40,498 nucleotides of DNA from Intoshia linei. Its lineage: Eukaryota; Orthonectida; Rhopaluridae. Positions 21,633-31,900 of this stretch are shown piece after piece; position 1 is the stretch's first letter; each line of letters begins with the position of its first letter. A program made the position numbers and the translations under genes. The stretch covers positions 1 through 40,498 of the forward strand of contig LWCA01000212.1 of NCBI GenBank assembly GCA_001642005.1. Reading direction: 5' to 3'. The notes beneath the pieces are model-generated. The model was not told the origin of the DNA, ran no database searches, and saw nothing but the letters and a program-made list of their open reading frames with translations.

Positions 21633-21966
21633 TTAAAAAAACCCTGGGGCATCGCCTCTAAAGTTTTGATAAATATATTGCTCACAGTAACTCATATGTG
21701 ACAATTTTATTAAAAATATTATTTTAATTATAAAATTTTTTATACAAATAGCTCTAAAGATGCGCAAAATTATCGTCTGGCGAATCATGAACGCAGAATT
21801 AATAAAAAAACCGATTCTAATGAATAAACTGAATTAATTAAAAAAAATATAAATTGAAAATTAATTGTTAAAAAAATAATTATTACTATGAAATTTACTA
21901 TACAAAATAAATTAAATTATGCTCATTATTCATATTTTCAAGTGCTTTGCCCCAGGGTTTTTTTAA
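21633..21966. mobile_element. TTAA-flanked inverted-repeat element (piggyBac-like MITE)
   Basis: TTAAAAAAACCCTGG and the following GGCA at 21633-21651 recur as an exact reverse complement ending TTAA at 21963-21966. A GC-rich 19-bp inverted match within 334 bp of very AT-rich DNA is not chance. TTAA at both ends is the hallmark target of piggyBac-type transposition, and a piggyBac transposase fossil is present at 39945-40095. The element contains the candidate exon 21752-21827. Confidence 0.6.
21752..21827 (+). CDS. Candidate alternative last exon of cytohesin
   Basis: After the acceptor TATACAAATAG the frame that continues cytohesin exon 12 (phase 2) reads S-SKDAQNYRLANHERRINKK and stops at TAA 21825-21827. 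The annotated last exon (21197) reads S-NSIQRANERRDSMVQR in the same phase. RANERR and RLANHERR look related, and the basic tail of 21752 resembles the C-terminal polybasic stretch of vertebrate cytohesins. Either exon could be used, or one is a decayed duplicate. Confidence 0.45.
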
Positions 21967-21999
21967 TCCTTTTTATATAATTTTTTGATAATTTGTGTA

Positions 22000-22362
22000 T
22001 CATTCAACCCCATCTTCCACGTATGGGGTGGCACTTTTGTACTTTGCACTTTCCTGTTCGATATTGCAAAGTGTAACCCAGTTATCCGCTTCTTGTCAAA
22101 TTTTTTTGAGTACATTAAAAATTGTATTTACAGTGCATATGAGCAAGTGTAATTCAGGCGGTGGATATAAATTAAAGATTTTACATTCATTTTCTTCATG
22201 GAATATTGGAAGATGTGTGATATTTCCAAATTTCTTCGCAAATTTTTTTACAGCTTCACCTTCATTCCATTCTTTGAAAAGTTCTTTTATATTTCCTAAG
22301 GTTCTAATACTTTCCACACAACCCAGTAACAGATTTTTTTTGTCACATCGCATCATGTGCAT
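22000..22362 (-). pseudogene. Transposon-associated ORF fragment (PPPELHLL type)
   Basis: On the minus strand 88 codons from 22362 read well (LGNIKELFKEWNEGEAV, then FNLYPPPELHLL) and end in a stop at 22096. The same frame continues as QEADNWVTLCNIEQES before a second stop. From memory this PPPELHLL...W...CN pattern is widespread in repetitive ORFs of cnidarian and arthropod genomes; the family name is not certain to me. With two stops and no flanking exons it is a relic. An opposite-strand frame over the same bases is a shadow. Confidence 0.45.
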
Positions 22363-22912
22363 GGATGATTCGATCCATGACCCATTAATCTAGTGATTAT
22401 ATTCGCAAATTTCAAATCGGTTACTATTGTAAAAGGCAACTGTAATTTTTCTATTTCCAGTATTTGCCAAACTTTTAAATCAATTTGAATGAAGTTTCTA
22501 TCAAAAGCTTTAAATTTAAATAAAAACTGGAAATTTCCAATTTTATCTAAAATTTACATTTGTTGCATTTAAAAAGAAACGGTACCAAGAATTTTTTTTA
22601 ATTTTTTTTTAAAAATACTCCAGAAAGTGTACCGGTTCAGAATATTATGCATTTGTAGACCTACAATTTTTTTCATCTAAAATTTATTCAAACAGGCTGT
22701 GCCTTACAGCCGACGATTCTTAATATATAAAAAAATTTTAACGGAAACTTTTTAGTCACACGAATAGTTAACAACAGAATTTAAAGTAAAACATTTTTCG
22801 ATCAATAATTTTATTTTTTTTATTAAAATTATATCTTACAAAAGGTATCAAACCTGGATGACATAAGGATTTTTTACTTTATCGAGCTGTTAAACTGAAA
22901 CTGAAAAGTTAG

Positions 22913-23150
22913 CCGGTATTAATTTAAATAATTTAAAATGTAAAGTTGAACATGCATTCCACGACACTACATGTAAGGTTTGTTACCCATATCATGGTAA
23001 GAATTGTGTAATAGTTTCGGTTACAATAGCAATTGGTATACTTTGCAGTATTTCGATATCAATATATGTAATTTAGATTGCAATAACATATACAAACAAT
23101 GCGCTTAGCAATATGAAAATAAAACCAACACCACAAACAGTCAACGTTAA
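22913..23150 (+). CDS. 3' end of an EGF-like, single-pass membrane protein
   Basis: Two exons fit: 22913-23067 (acceptor AAAAGTTAG, enters in phase 1) and 23109-23150, joined over a 41-nt intron with donor GTAATT, exactly the typical intron size here. The frame encodes the second half of an EGF-like module (CKVCYPYHGKNC), immediately a hydrophobic helix of about 20 residues (VSVTIAIGILCSISISIYV) and a 13-residue polar tail (QYENKTNTTNSQR). A type I membrane protein whose ectodomain ends in EGF is implied. I could not find the preceding exons in 21.3-22.9 kb, which is full of transposon debris, so the gene may be truncated. Function unknown. Confidence 0.5.
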
Positions 23151-23309
23151 GAAGTTCACATTGTTCCGTACTTTAGATTTAAATGAAACAAATATTTAAT
23201 TGATATGATTAAAGAAAATGAAAACATCTTAATTATATATTTATGTATTGCATTTTCATATTTCAATAAATATTTTATTGTTATTTTTATATGCATACAC
23301 TAACCCATT

Positions 23310-23350
23310 GTTTCCCAACCTTTTTTGAACTATCGCCCACTTTTCGTTAT
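23310..23350 (+). mobile_element. hAT left-terminus fragment
   Basis: CATTGTTTCCCAACCTTTTT followed by a CGCCCACTTTTCG subterminal is the typical start of a hAT element. No right end or duplication was located. Confidence 0.45.
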
Positions 23351-23517
23351 TATTGATAAAAAATAAAATAATTGCCACTATCAATTACACGGTACAACAT
23401 TTTCGGAAAAATTTTAAATAGCAGAACGAAATTTAGTCTATGGTTTAGATTACACTGTCAGGTTTCGAATGATGTTTGTGATTCTATCTAATTAAATCAT
23501 TTTTAATAATAATAATT

Positions 23518-23966
23518 CAGAATAATGAAATGCTTTTTTGACTGTGAAGGCGTCACTTATTCAGATTGAAATTTTTTGTGTGTGTTAACCGGATACAACT
23601 GTACCACCTGTAAATTATTTTAAACTCTAGGGTTGTTTTCATTTAAACAAAAACAGGTAATTTGGGGTTTTGGCCCTGAAGAAATTTTTTTTTTTAATTT
23701 AAATTAATGATAATATTTATGATTTTAAAATTCGTATCAGAGTATATATTTTTTTAAATTGTCCAACTCGTTTAAATTTTCAAAAAAAGAACAATTGGGC
23801 TTTTTGACCCGTAAGATGTGAGTTTGTGAGGTATAAATTTATCTTATTATATCTTCCGGTAAAACTGTAATTGAAATGTGGACTTTATAAAATTCTAAGA
23901 CTGGTAGTTATGGAAATAAACGGTAACACACACACATAAAAAAATATGGCAAAGCATATTATATAA
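23518..23966 (+). repeat. R1 repeat, 3' half
   Basis: It runs from AATGCTTTTTTGACTGTGAA through the CAACTGTACCACCTG and TTTTTGACCCGTAAGATGTG blocks to CACACACACATAAA and the end ATATTATATAAGTAAGGAT. It is one of the two copies in the window with the cleanest right end. Confidence 0.75.
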
Positions 23967-24269
23967 GTAAGGATTTAAATTTTAACCGATTTCATTTTTT
24001 TTAGGATTAATGCTTAAAATCAAAAAATGCATCTACGTGCAAAATTAAATTTTTCTAATAAAAAAAGTGGACACCCTAATATAGAGTGTATATTATAATG
24101 TAATAATTATTCACTGCGTTCACATTAATTAATTATATTGATTAATTATATTAACTGAAAAACGGGTATGTATTAGGGAATGATATCCGATTAATCGTAA
24201 ACTTGGTTAATCGCTTACAATAATCGGAAAAAAATAATCGAAATATATTTTGAATGATCGGATTTTCAA

Positions 24270-25267
24270 AAATTTATATATGAATACTAAAATGCTTTTT
24301 TGACCGTAAAGTCATAAATTATTCGGATTGAAATTTTTTGTGTGTGTTAACAGGATACAACTGTACTATCAGAGTTGTTTTAAGGTATGGGAAATATGGG
24401 ATGCAGCCCAGGGCCATTTATTAAAAAAGGCCTCCATATTCATAAAAGTACTTTACACTTATCTATATCTTAAAAAGAGGCCCCCCAAGTTATTAAAAAA
24501 TACTTCACATTTATATCTTAAGAAACAGTTTATAAGTTTTGAAGTGTATGAATTTAAATAGCTAGAAAGAAAATAGTTTAACGAATTAAAGTTTTGGTAA
24601 ATTTTCAATTTAAAATATATTTTACAATGTTCATCATATAATAATTGATATAAAAACTGTTTCAAATGATAATATTAAATATTAAAACTTTTCTATTAAG
24701 TGAATATTCAAAAAAGAAAGTAGGAAATCTTCGATTTGATCTTATTAATTTTAAAAAAAGGGGCCCTAAATTTTTTTTATCGCTTCGCTCAAAACTTTAA
24801 AGGGCTCCGGTCCTTTGCCAGGGCCACAAAGTGGCTTATTACGGCTCTGTGTTCCACCTGTAAATTTTTTTAAATTCTATGGCTGTTTTCATTAAAAAAG
24901 AAGGCTAATTTGGGGTTTTGGCCCTGAAAATATAATTTTTTTAAATTTAAATTTATAATAATGTTTAATTTTAAAATCCGTATCAGCGTATATATATTTT
25001 TAAGTTCTCTAACTCGTTTGATTTTCAAAAAAAAAAATAATTTCGTTTTTGACCCGTAAGATGTGAGTTTGGGAGGTTGAAATTTATCTTATTATATGGG
25101 TTTTTGACCCTTAAGATGTGAAATTGGGAGGTTGAAATTTATCTTATTATACGCGGAAAAAACTAATTGAAATGATGACTTTATAAAATTCTAAGACTGG
25201 TAGTTATTTCAATAAAGTGGAACACACACACAAACAAAAATTGCGTAGCATATTATATAAGTAAGGA
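24270..25267 (+). repeat. R1 repeat interrupted by a hAT insertion
   Basis: R1 sequence runs to CAGGATACAACTGTAC near 24366, stops, and resumes with CCACCTGTAAATTTTTTT at 24854, ending TATTATATAAGTAAGGAT at 25267. A local duplication of the TTTTTGACCC(G/T)TAAGATGTG block occurs at about 25045-25150. The interruption is the hAT copy at 24370-24849. Confidence 0.8.
24370..24849. mobile_element. 480-bp hAT insertion inside R1
   Basis: The left end CAGAGTTGTTTTAAGG and the reversed right end CAGAGCCGTAATAAGC are inverted repeats. The flanks are TGTACTAT (24362-24369) and TGTTCCAC (24850-24857). Uninterrupted R1 copies read TGTACCAC at this point, so both flanks are mutated copies of one 8-bp target. 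No transposase remains. Confidence 0.8.
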
Positions 25268-25380
25268 TTATTAATTTCTGTTAAAAATTTTAAATTCCGA
25301 TTAATCGGATAATCGTTGTTCAAATAACCGGAATTATTCGATAGTCGGTTATTCAAATTTTCGAATAATCAGGACTCCAT

Positions 25381-26138
25381 AGTATGTATGGAACAATTTG
25401 ATTGTTTGTTTTGATTATTGATAGTTTATTATAAGTATTATACGACTATGAGCTATATCGATGGTTATTATACTGAAAACTCCTCGAACCACCGTTTCAC
25501 CCCAAATTAATAATTTATAACAAAATTTAGCAAACTATTTATTTTATAATGAAAAAAAGTTAAGTTGTCAAATTTCAGAGAATAAAATTTCTGATAAAAC
25601 GCTCATTGCAAAATTATAAATTTAATAATTACGCTAGGGCTAGCGCTCACAGGGGTCATATTCAGAATGTCGGGATTAAGTTGTCAATCTAAAAATATTA
25701 TTAAAAAATTAATTTTGAAGAAACCAATAAAGTGTGTTTTATTTAGTAATACACCTATTTTTTTAATTGCCATATACGTTTTGAATATGTGGAGACCGAT
25801 TACTTATGTGTAGTTATTAGTCATAACTATCATTTCAACAGTCATTGAAATGTAAAATCAAGTTACAACCCTGATATATAATGGGTACATGCATTGTGTA
25901 CATAGCATTTAATATTCCTTACAATGTTGACAAATTGTGCTAATTTGTACTTAACTGAGTCAGGGGTTAATGCGAATTTGTGTCACTAAATATTTAATAA
26001 CAATTTACTATTTCGGTACAGGAATGTAAAAAATCTAGTTGCAATGTTTTTAAATTTACGTACAAATATATAATGACAATATTTACACAGTAAACATTGA
26101 CATCTGTAATTTATTTCCCATTTACCCAAAGTAACAGC
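25381..26138. other. AT-rich intergenic region
   Basis: Apart from the small frame at 25667-25813 I see no gene, repeat or element here. It is the upstream flank of the 26139 gene. Confidence 0.4.
25667..25813 (+). CDS. Possible 48-aa membrane microprotein
   Basis: ATG at 25667 opens a 48-codon frame: a basic N-terminus (KNIIKKLILKKPIK) followed by a likely TM helix (CVLFSNTPIFLIAIYVLNMW), then TAG. TTCAG directly precedes the ATG, so it could also be an internal exon. Base composition is slightly better than background. No family recognised; it could easily be chance. Confidence 0.25.
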   Translation: MSGLSCQSKNIIKKLILKKPIKCVLFSNTPIFLIAIYVLNMWRPITYV

Positions 26139-27136
26139 ATGAAAAAACATTTAGAAGTGAACAATATATTATCAAAAATGGAAAAGAAATTTATCGGAGG
26201 GGTATATTTAAATTTGAAATTTTTATATGGTTGCATTATTTTACAAAAATTGTTAAAATTTTTCCATTAGCTATTGACCAACAAACGCGCTAGGAAAAAA
26301 ATTGTAAAAAAAGAAGTTGTAACTATGTTGAAAACGCTTGATAAACAATTGGTCAACATTTCTCATCCGAAAAAAGGAAAGTTTATACAGTGGATCATAA
26401 AGCTGTCCTACTATATTGGACATTATGGGTACAATGGAAAATTTAAAAATAAAGAAGGTAATTCTTGAGAATTAGCAACGTTAAGTCTGTAATACATTGG
26501 TAAACAAGTCTTGTCGTGACATATGCCACATACAAGTCACCATTAATATTTCAATTATTAATTTTCATTACATTAATCTTTACAAGATTGTATATTTTTG
26601 GCAAGAATTTAATAAATTTTTTAATTTACACTAGTAGATTTTTTGATTTGGATTAAATTGCAATGACCTTTGGATCAGTCGTTGTAACGATAACAATATC
26701 ATATATAAAAAATATTCCAGATTTTTTTTCGAAATGCAGCGAAAAAATGTTATGGTACCTGAATTTTTACACACACTATACAAGGTTGAATACCAGTTAT
26801 ATACAAATTAAATTAATTAAAAATCTAGACGATAAAACTCTTCAAGCCTTGTTTAACAACTATGAAAAACTATCAAACACCTTTACATTTATGAATCTAA
26901 CCGCTTTTTCATTTGACGCTGAAAGTCTAGTGATATACATTAATCAATGCTTGTCATACGTGGAAATTTTGATTAAAAAGTATTTACCTCAAAAAAGCTA
27001 TGAAAAATACTCCACCTTGACATCAAATATTGTTACACCTAAATTTATTGTATCCGTATTCGAAAACGAAAAACTACGAAATGAAATACAAATTATATTT
27101 GATATTAAATCAAGTGACAGTGACAAATCTGAATAG
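26139..27136 (+). CDS. Three-exon gene, 235-aa protein of unknown function
   Basis: Exons 26139-26201, 26271-26457 and 26679-27136 have agreeing phases (0, then 1). Exon 2 starts after CCATTAG and ends before GTAATT; exon 3 starts after GGATCAG. The N-terminal 80 residues are strongly basic (NKRARKKIVKKEVV, SHPKKGKFIQWIIKLSYY). The rest is helical-looking, with scattered cysteines, and ends in an acidic serine tail (SSDSDKSE). No signal peptide or confident TM segment is seen. The gene converges on SNRNP70: the two stop codons are 139 bp apart. An in-frame ATG at 26663 could give a shorter form. I do not recognise the family. Confidence 0.55.
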
Positions 27137-27275
27137 ATTATCAAAATTTTATAAAAATAAATTTTGATAAAATAAACGTTATACGTTTTGTAAAATAATC
27201 AAGGTTAATAGATTAATTAATAGAAAATTATATTAAATATTAAAATAAACAAAATCAAATATTATATATTTGTTA

Positions 27276-28683
27276 TCAATTTCTTCGATGTCTGTGTCGA
27301 GATCTGGATCTCGATTTATTTTCCCTATTTCTTTTGGGGCTTTTATTGCGTCTATAAGAATCTCTGTCACTATCCATAGATACGGAACGCCCCTTTTTAG
27401 TTCGAGAAATTCTAGATTCACCTCCCAATCCTCCACCTAAATTTGACATTAAAAAAATCATTGACATTTAACCGAGTCGTCTAGGTCTCCAACCTTTGAC
27501 TGTTCGACCTCTTTCGTAGTCGACTAAAATTCGACGACCGTTAATTTTTTTACCATCAGCTCGTTTATAGGCGTCTATAATAAAATTGGTAATATTATCA
27601 TTAAATGCTACTCTTCATGTCTCTTTCTCGTTCATACTCAATAAAACAATATCCTCTTGGTTTATTCTCCAACGTCTTGATAAGTCTAATCTACGTAACT
27701 CAATTAAAAATTTTCATACAATTTAAAAACCCTTTTAATCTTCCCATAAGCTTCAAATTCGTGTTTTATATCAGATTCTTTCAATTTATATGACTAAATG
27801 GTTAACGATAAACATTATTTTACATTTAAATTACCAGTCTAGCAACAAATAAAGTTTTGTAAGGGTCCTTACTAGCATTACTCATTTCTTTTGGATTCCC
27901 TAAAATTATAAAGTAACTTGACACTATTCAATATGGTCAGTGATCATTGGTCAATTTATAATAATGGTTCCAAATTAGTTTGTATCTTGCATGATTCAAA
28001 TTTACCAAAAATATATTTGATTTACAAATGGTTAATGGCGGTCATGAAATGATAAAATTAAAATAGACAAAAATAAAATGACTACTAATTTTCAAGGTTT
28101 ATCAGATACCTGTTACTACTCATATTTTTTAAGTTTTAACGGTATGAAACCAATTTTGTTAAAATCTCAAAATAGTAGACCCATTATTCATTGCACTACA
28201 AGACTATGAACACCTCTTTAGAAATATACATAAAATAATAATACTCACACATAAGTGCGGCTTTTTCTAAATCATCAGCGTGTTTTTTCATTCGTTCCTT
28301 TTTCTAAAAAAATTAATACAAATTATTACATTTATAGTTACAATTCTGCTGTTTCTCTGCTTTCTAGTTTCAAACGGTTTAGCTGGAGGTGTGTCTGCGG
28401 GGTCCTAAATTATATTATAAATATGTTTACATAGTACAGTATTATCTCTATAATTTGACAATATTGGTGAATCCCAACTTGCGATTTAATGAATATTTGC
28501 AAATTAGAGAAACAAAACGGTATAAATTAAATTGATTACTTCAAAATTTGACAACAATTGAGATACACCATTATAGAATACAGGCCGTTTTTCACTCGGT
28601 AATAAGTGTGATGGAGTCAAGTAAGGTATCGGATTATCTGGTGCAAATAATTGCAACAAGTTTGGAGGTAGATATGCTGTCAT
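27276..28683 (-). CDS. SNRNP70: U1 small nuclear ribonucleoprotein 70 kDa (U1-70K)
   Basis: Eight exons: 28683-28540, 28404-28342, 28303-28249, 27899-27835, 27793-27731, 27690-27612, 27574-27473, 27436-27276, all in phase, 243 aa. The N-terminus ([18 protein letters not shown]) is the family's U1-specific peptide. The RRM covers about 100-185, with RNP2 TLFVARL, RNP1 [27 protein letters not shown], and the diagnostic [18 protein letters not shown] split across the last intron. U1-70K binds stem-loop I of U1 snRNA and helps define 5' splice sites, relevant in a genome of 35-42-nt introns. The C-terminal RS region is short (about 50 aa, ending [11 protein letters not shown]); the human protein has 437 residues. 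Extending exon 1 to 28540 rather than the GTATTC at 28581 restores [12 protein letters not shown], matching human YCGIAPYIREFE. Confidence 0.95.
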
Positions 28684-28757
28684 TTTAATGTATCCTCAAA
28701 TTTTGTATATTTATTTCAATTTAAAATGTAAACTTTATTTTTCATTTCAATAACGAT

Positions 28758-28943
28758 TGTCGTCAGAGTTGCCAGAAAGTGCGTTCATCGTACATTTCCA
28801 TTGGTTATGTACATTTTCCAACGCACTTCTTAAACTTCCACGCTTATATATTTTTATAAACTATGCAATTTTATAGCTCAATTATATTTTTAAAATAAAA
28901 AGTTTAGTTTTTTGTTGTAATATTTTAATTATCACTTGTTCAC
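28758..28943 (+). repeat. 185-bp interspersed repeat, copy 1
   Basis: It matches 40093-40275 almost base for base, from CAGAGTTGCCAGAAAGTGC to TATTTTAATTATCACT. Near its start AAGTGCGTT and AACGCACTT form an inverted pair about 50 nt apart. It stops at the N at 28944. No open frame. Confidence 0.85.
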
Positions 28944-28944
28944 N
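28944..28944. other. Single unresolved base, likely assembly join
   Basis: The only N in the window sits exactly where the interspersed repeat ends and a cysteine-rich coding exon starts mid-repeat. This looks like two contigs joined at a repeat rather than one ambiguous base. Confidence 0.6.
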
Positions 28945-31900
28945 TGTAAATTATGTAAAATTGGGTATTATAAAGACAATGATTTACCGAATCATGAGTG
29001 CTTACCGTGCCCATTTAGTTTTACCACTTTTAGTATAGGTTCTACGACAATCGATGATTGTAGTCTACAAAAATGTGGGTTGGGTATGGAGAGCGTTTTT
29101 AGTAAATGCACCCCTTGTGCAATTGGGACATATAAGAACAATGATATAATTGGAGAAGGTTGTCAAGATTGTCCCACTACGTTCATAACGGAAATTATTG
29201 GAGCAAAATCTGTTAGTGACTGTTACATTCAAGTGTGCCCTCTGGGACAAGAATCGATTAGGAATATCTGCTCGGTGTGCAAAATAGGTTTCTATAAGGA
29301 CAATGAATTACCTGAACACCGATGTACACCGTGTCCCCCTTCATTCACAACTTTGACTACGGAATCAATAGCAATTAGTGATTGTAATATTAAAAAATGT
29401 GATTTAGGTATGGAAAATATCTTGAATGTTTGTATTCCTTGCCCAATAGGTAAATATAAAGACAATGCTTTTGTCGATGTAGAATGTATCGATTGCCCAA
29501 AAACTTTCACAACAACGAGTACTGGTTCCATATCTCTATCCAATTGTAATATTCAAATTTGTCAACCAGGTTATCAATCCATCTTTAAAATTTGTGTTCC
29601 ATGTGAAATTGGATATTACAAAAGTAATAATTACCCCAATGAACAATGTATACCGTGTCCATACAACTATTTAACATTTGATATACATTCCACATCATTT
29701 TCTGATTGTAACATACTGATTTGCGATGAAGGTTTAGAAGAAAGTGACGGAAGGTGTCAACAATGCAATCTAGGTTTTTATAAAGACAACAAAGGAATCG
29801 GAGAAATGTGTATTCCTTGTCCAAATAATTATACTACAAAAAGCACTGGATCAGTTTCCGAAAGTGATTGTAGTTTATTAATTTGCAATAAAGGCGAAGA
29901 AGATATACTGGGTATATGCACGCCGTGCGAAATTGGATATTATAAGGATGTTGTAATATACCAGTATAGATGTTTGCTATGCCCTCCTTCATATACAACT
30001 GAATTTATTGGGTCGACTGATAAATCAAATTGCAGTATCCGGAGTTGTCCACGGGGTTATTACTACAAAAATAAAAATTGTGTATCATGTCCTATTGGAA
30101 CATTTAAAAATAATGATAATTTTGATACAGAATGTGAAATCTGTCCAGACTCTTATACTACTAAACATACATCGTCAGAAAATATTGATGATTGTAACCA
30201 ACATTATTGTGAATTAGGTCTTTATAGTGTCAACGAAATTTGTGAATATTGTCCAATAGCTACATATAAAAATACTAAAATTGCTAATATTGGCTGTCGG
30301 CCTTGTCCAAAAGATTTTACTACGGAAGGAGCTGGTTCAACTTCTCTGTATGACTGCAAAATTCGAATTTGTAATTCAGGCTATCAGAGTAATAATGGTG
30401 AATGTGAGCCTTGCTCTGTTGGGTTTTACAAAGATACGTACAGTTCTACAAATTGTATTCAATGTTATGATGACAGATTAACCTTGTATCCGGCGTCAAC
30501 GTCTATAGCTGACTGCATTATTGGTATTTTATAAATTGTGGCAATATATTATTATACATTTGTTAAGCTCATCATATTTATATACATTATAAATATAGAA
30601 AATTATAGTTCATTTTATCATAGGGGCGCTGATTTAGAAATTTATGAATTATGGTGGAATGAGGCGTTGGTTTAAAAAAGGTTGAGAACCCCTATCTTAG
30701 TATACACAGTTCAGTATATATGTGTATATTACACATGCAGATATTAAGCTGAAATTTCAATATTATATATATAGTAACCGTAGTATTAATAATATTTCAA
30801 TTAGAAAATTGTGACGGAGGTTACTATTTCGACCTGAAAACGAAAACTTGTATAGAATGCGGCATTGGCTATTACCGAGATAAAATTTCAACATCTTTAA
30901 AATGTAACAAGTGCAAGGAAGGTTACATTACATTATTGGAAATATCATTAAGTGAATTTGACTGCAATATTGGTAACAAATTTATAGTGAATTATGTATA
31001 AATATTTATAGTCATGTGTGAACCGGGAAGCATGCGTATCGATGAGGATACTTGTAAAAAATGCAAAATTGGATATTATCAACCTAAAAAATGGCAGACA
31101 AATTGTATTGAGTGTCCTTTTCCATTAACAACAATCAATCAAGGCTCGACGGATGAAGATGACTGCATATGTAATTTATATACTACTTGCTCGACTGTTA
31201 CGTACTTTGCAAAAACATTACATAGGTCTTTCTAGGGATTGAAACCGACTCAAAAAATCGGAGTCGATATTTTCTGTCGGAGTCGACTCAAATCGACTCA
31301 TAAATATTTTATTCAAAAATCTTAATAAAGCTATCATGCACTTTATATTATTTTTCTTAATTGTGAGTTCACTTAAAAAAATGGATCTCATAATTTTATT
31401 CAATCTTTAAATTTTTTTAATATTTCCTAATTCGTTATTTTAATAAAATCAAATTTATTTTTACATTTAAATTTGAATTATCTAATGAAAAATATTTAAA
31501 CTAATTAAACTCAATATTTTTGATTAAATAAATTGACTATACTGTTTACATATTTGCCGAGTCGATTCGAATCGACTCGGTTCCGTCGCCTAGCTCTGTC
31601 TAAGTCGAACTCTTTAATTCTACCAAAAAAATAAATTCATTAGTAAAATATTTTATATAAATGCTACTATATACTATTACCAATCCTTTAAACTTTAAAG
31701 GATAGGTTCCCAAACTTGTATTACTAAATTTTATTACATTATGCTGGTATGATCTAAAATAATATTATATATAGTTTATAACTAAATATAGTTAATTGTC
31801 CTTCTGGCTTTGAACAAAAGTTCGAAAAATTAGAATGTAAATCTTGCAATATAGGATATTATCGAAACAATAATCATAATTTAAAATGTCTTAAATGTCC

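Larger units (their letters stand above)
24170..25380. mobile_element. Element ends with CGATTAATCG-type termini, loaded with R1
   Basis: TATCCGATTAATCGTAAAC with several AATCG words at 24187-24260 and a matching cluster (CCGATTAATCGGATAATCG, then CGAATAATCAGGACTCC) at 25288-25380 bracket an R1 copy. They look like opposed subterminal repeats of one transposon into which R1 inserted, but no exact ends were defined. Confidence 0.35.

Noticed and set aside
21995-22393. Plus-strand 132-codon frame
   Set aside because: Opposite strand of the PPPELHLL-type relic; serine/phenylalanine-rich as expected of a shadow.
24328-24665. Short frames over 24.3-24.7 kb
   Set aside because: They span the R1/hAT insertion junction and have no protein-like features.
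28541-28581. SNRNP70 exon 1 ending at GTATTC (28581)
   Set aside because: This would delete the conserved YCGIAPYIREFE-equivalent segment. The donor at 28539 keeps it and stays in phase.
28758-28943. Shared promoter/5' region of two gene copies (28758 and 40093)
   Set aside because: The second copy is not followed by a related gene, and it interrupts a transposase frame, so an interspersed repeat is simpler.
29065-30481. Other-frame and minus-strand ORFs across the cysteine-repeat exon
   Set aside because: Shadows of the 1.58-kb repeat exon; they recur with the repeat period.
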